This document shows positions 5,655 to 6,576 of a DNA stretch of 6,576 bases, in pieces (the stretch's first letter is position 1; each line of letters begins with the position of its first letter). The stretch lies in the NCBI GenBank assembly GCA_903911165.1, contig CAIWCQ010000393.1, positions 1 to 6,576 on the forward strand, read 5' to 3'. The position numbers were made by a program, and so were the translations under genes. The notes under the pieces were generated by a model that saw only the letters and a program-made list of their open reading frames with translations, did not search any database and had not been told where the DNA came from. Source of the stretch: an uncultured Actinomycetes bacterium. GTDB lineage: Bacteria; Actinomycetota; Actinomycetes; Mycobacteriales; Mycobacteriaceae.

Positions 5655-6576
5655 GTGGTGAGGACCATCGGGGCACTGAGATCGACCGCTGTCACTGTCG
5701 TCGAAGTCGGCCCCGCAAGTGTGCGGGTGTTGGGTGGCCCGTCGGCCGGCGAGCCGGACGAGGCGATGGTATCGGCGGTCCTCGACGGGATCGACGACGC
5801 CGTGGCGCTGTTCGACGAGCGACCGGTCGTGGTCGCCGAACTCATGCGCGCTGTGATGTCGTCGATCCTGGTGGCGTCCCCGGGCCCGGTGGTGATCGTG
5901 CACCCGTCCTGGTGGTCGCGAGCGCGGATCGACCTCGTCGTGCAGTCGTCGGGCGCGGCCCGGAAGGTGGTGGCCCTCAGCCGGTCCGAGGTCGTCCGCG
6001 CAGCCGGCCACGGCGGGACGCTCATCGAGATCGCCGGGGAGTTCGTGGCCGTGGCTGGTCCGGGACTGCGGGTGTTCGGTCGCGGGAATATCGAGTCGAT
6101 TGCGGCGGCCGCGGCGGAGGTCGGTCGGTCCGGCGATGTTCTTCTCGACGCCCCAGCCGCGATCCCAGGGTCGGCACAGACCGCGGAACAGCTTCGGGTC
6201 GCCCTGGCGGCCCGCGGCCGATCTGCGCGTGACGTCGACGTCGCCGCCCTCGCCGATGCCGCCCCCTCCCGGCGACGCGTTGGTGGGCCGGTCGCGGCGT
6301 TGCTGGCCGCGTCGCTGGTGCTGGCAGCCCTGGTTCTGCCCGATGGGCGCGAGTTGGTTCTGCCCGATGGGCGCGAGTTGGTTCTGCCCGATGGGCGCGA
6401 GCGGGTCGCCACGCCGCGCCCCGAGGTCGGCGCACCGGACCCGGCGGCTGTAAGCCTGGTGGAGGGCCGGATCGTGGTCGCGGTGCCGCTGCACTGGCAC
6501 GTCGAGCGGGTGCGGTCCGGGTCCGGATCCCGGCGGGTGCAGGTGGGCTCACCCGTCGATCCCGACATCGCGCTGC
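5655..6576 (+). CDS. Type VII secretion-associated membrane protein, Rv3446c family (3' end outside window)
   Basis: 307 residues are visible, with no stop before the window edge. I recognise the layout and C-terminal pattern of the Rv3446c family of ESX-4-linked proteins, whose molecular role is not established. Residues 1-205 form an N-terminal domain with a VVEVGPASVRVLG turn, VVIVHPSWWSRARIDLV and GTLIEIAGEFVAVAG; these faintly resemble an Hsp70/actin-type fold without clear nucleotide-binding residues. SRRRVGG precedes one transmembrane helix at about 211-228, so the N terminus should be cytoplasmic and the C terminus outside. Residues 227-250 are three copies of an 8-residue unit (VLPDGREL). 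The family C-terminal domain begins near VEGRIVVAVPLHWHVERV (269 on) and includes RRVQVGSPVDPDIAL. GTG 5655 (leaderless) and GTG 5658 are alternative starts. Confidence 0.85.
   Translation, partial: MVRTIGALRSTAVTVVEVGPASVRVLGGPSAGEPDEAMVSAVLDGIDDAVALFDERPVVVAELMRAVMSSILVASPGPVVIVHPSWWSRARIDLVVQSSGAARKVVALSRSEVVRAAGHGGTLIEIAGEFVAVAGPGLRVFGRGNIESIAAAAAEVGRSGDVLLDAPAAIPGSAQTAEQLRVALAARGRSARDVDVAALADAAPSRRRVGGPVAALLAASLVLAALVLPDGRELVLPDGRELVLPDGRERVATPRPEVGAPDPAAVSLVEGRIVVAVPLHWHVERVRSGSGSRRVQVGSPVDPDIAL
6331..6401. repeat. Perfect 24-bp tandem repeat (about 3 copies) inside the T7SS-associated gene
   Basis: Units at 6333-6356, 6357-6380 and 6381-6404 are identical for the first 21 bases, and the first two are identical for all 24. 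The repeat pattern extends two bases upstream, to 6331. In frame it gives VLPDGREL, VLPDGREL and VLPDGRER. The lack of any mismatch over 71 bases points to a recent expansion, or to an assembly or strain-variable locus. Confidence 0.95.

Noticed and set aside
5421..6568. Two long - strand frames (5421-6500 and 5642-6568) opposite the T7SS-associated gene
   Set aside because: The + strand frame from 5655 has a coherent transmembrane segment and family motifs. The - strand products are low-complexity Arg/Thr/Ser-rich shadows, one of which also runs into the cutinase gene.

Overview
The window is a high-GC actinobacterial chromosome segment, almost certainly from a Mycobacterium sensu lato. The visible part of S11, S4, the RNA polymerase alpha subunit and L17 match the mycobacterial proteins I remember closely and at nearly full length. 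They are followed by truA, mycobacterial-type secreted cutinases and a Rv3446c-family type VII secretion (ESX-4-associated) protein, which is a neighbourhood known from M. tuberculosis. No species can be assigned.

Layout. Positions 1-3482 are the 3' half of the ribosomal 'alpha operon' on the + strand: rpsK (5' end missing), rpsD, rpoA, rplQ and truA. Spacings are short, ribosome binding sites are clear, and there is an rplQ/truA overlap. The 75-base rpsD-rpoA spacer holds an 8-bp hairpin and a five-codon mini-ORF that overlaps the start of rpoA. truA converges on the next gene so tightly that a single CTAG palindrome supplies both stop codons.

Positions 3479-5569 hold three paralogous secreted cutinase-family serine esterases on the - strand. 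Each has a signal peptide, a Ser-Asp-His triad and two disulfides. The two upstream copies (starts at 5569 and 4905) are 10 bases apart and look like an operon. The third copy, next to truA, has its own promoter and looks catalytically divergent.

From 5655 to the right edge, on the + strand, runs a membrane protein of the Rv3446c type VII secretion-associated family. It is cut off by the window end.

The most interesting signals are these. (1) Three genes (two cutinases and the T7SS-associated gene) have a TANNNT -10 box exactly 6 bases before a start codon, the geometry of leaderless mycobacterial transcripts; this also decides their starts. (2) There are two independent 24-bp (8-residue) coding tandem repeats, one in a cutinase signal peptide and one just after the transmembrane helix of the T7SS protein. 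(3) One cutinase has lost both expected oxyanion-hole side chains and gained a long loop before the catalytic His. (4) The Rv3446c-like gene directly abuts the cutinases, without the ESX-4 core genes that lie in that interval in M. tuberculosis. I saw no tRNA, rRNA, insertion sequence or CRISPR array, and no gene-free stretch longer than about 90 bases.
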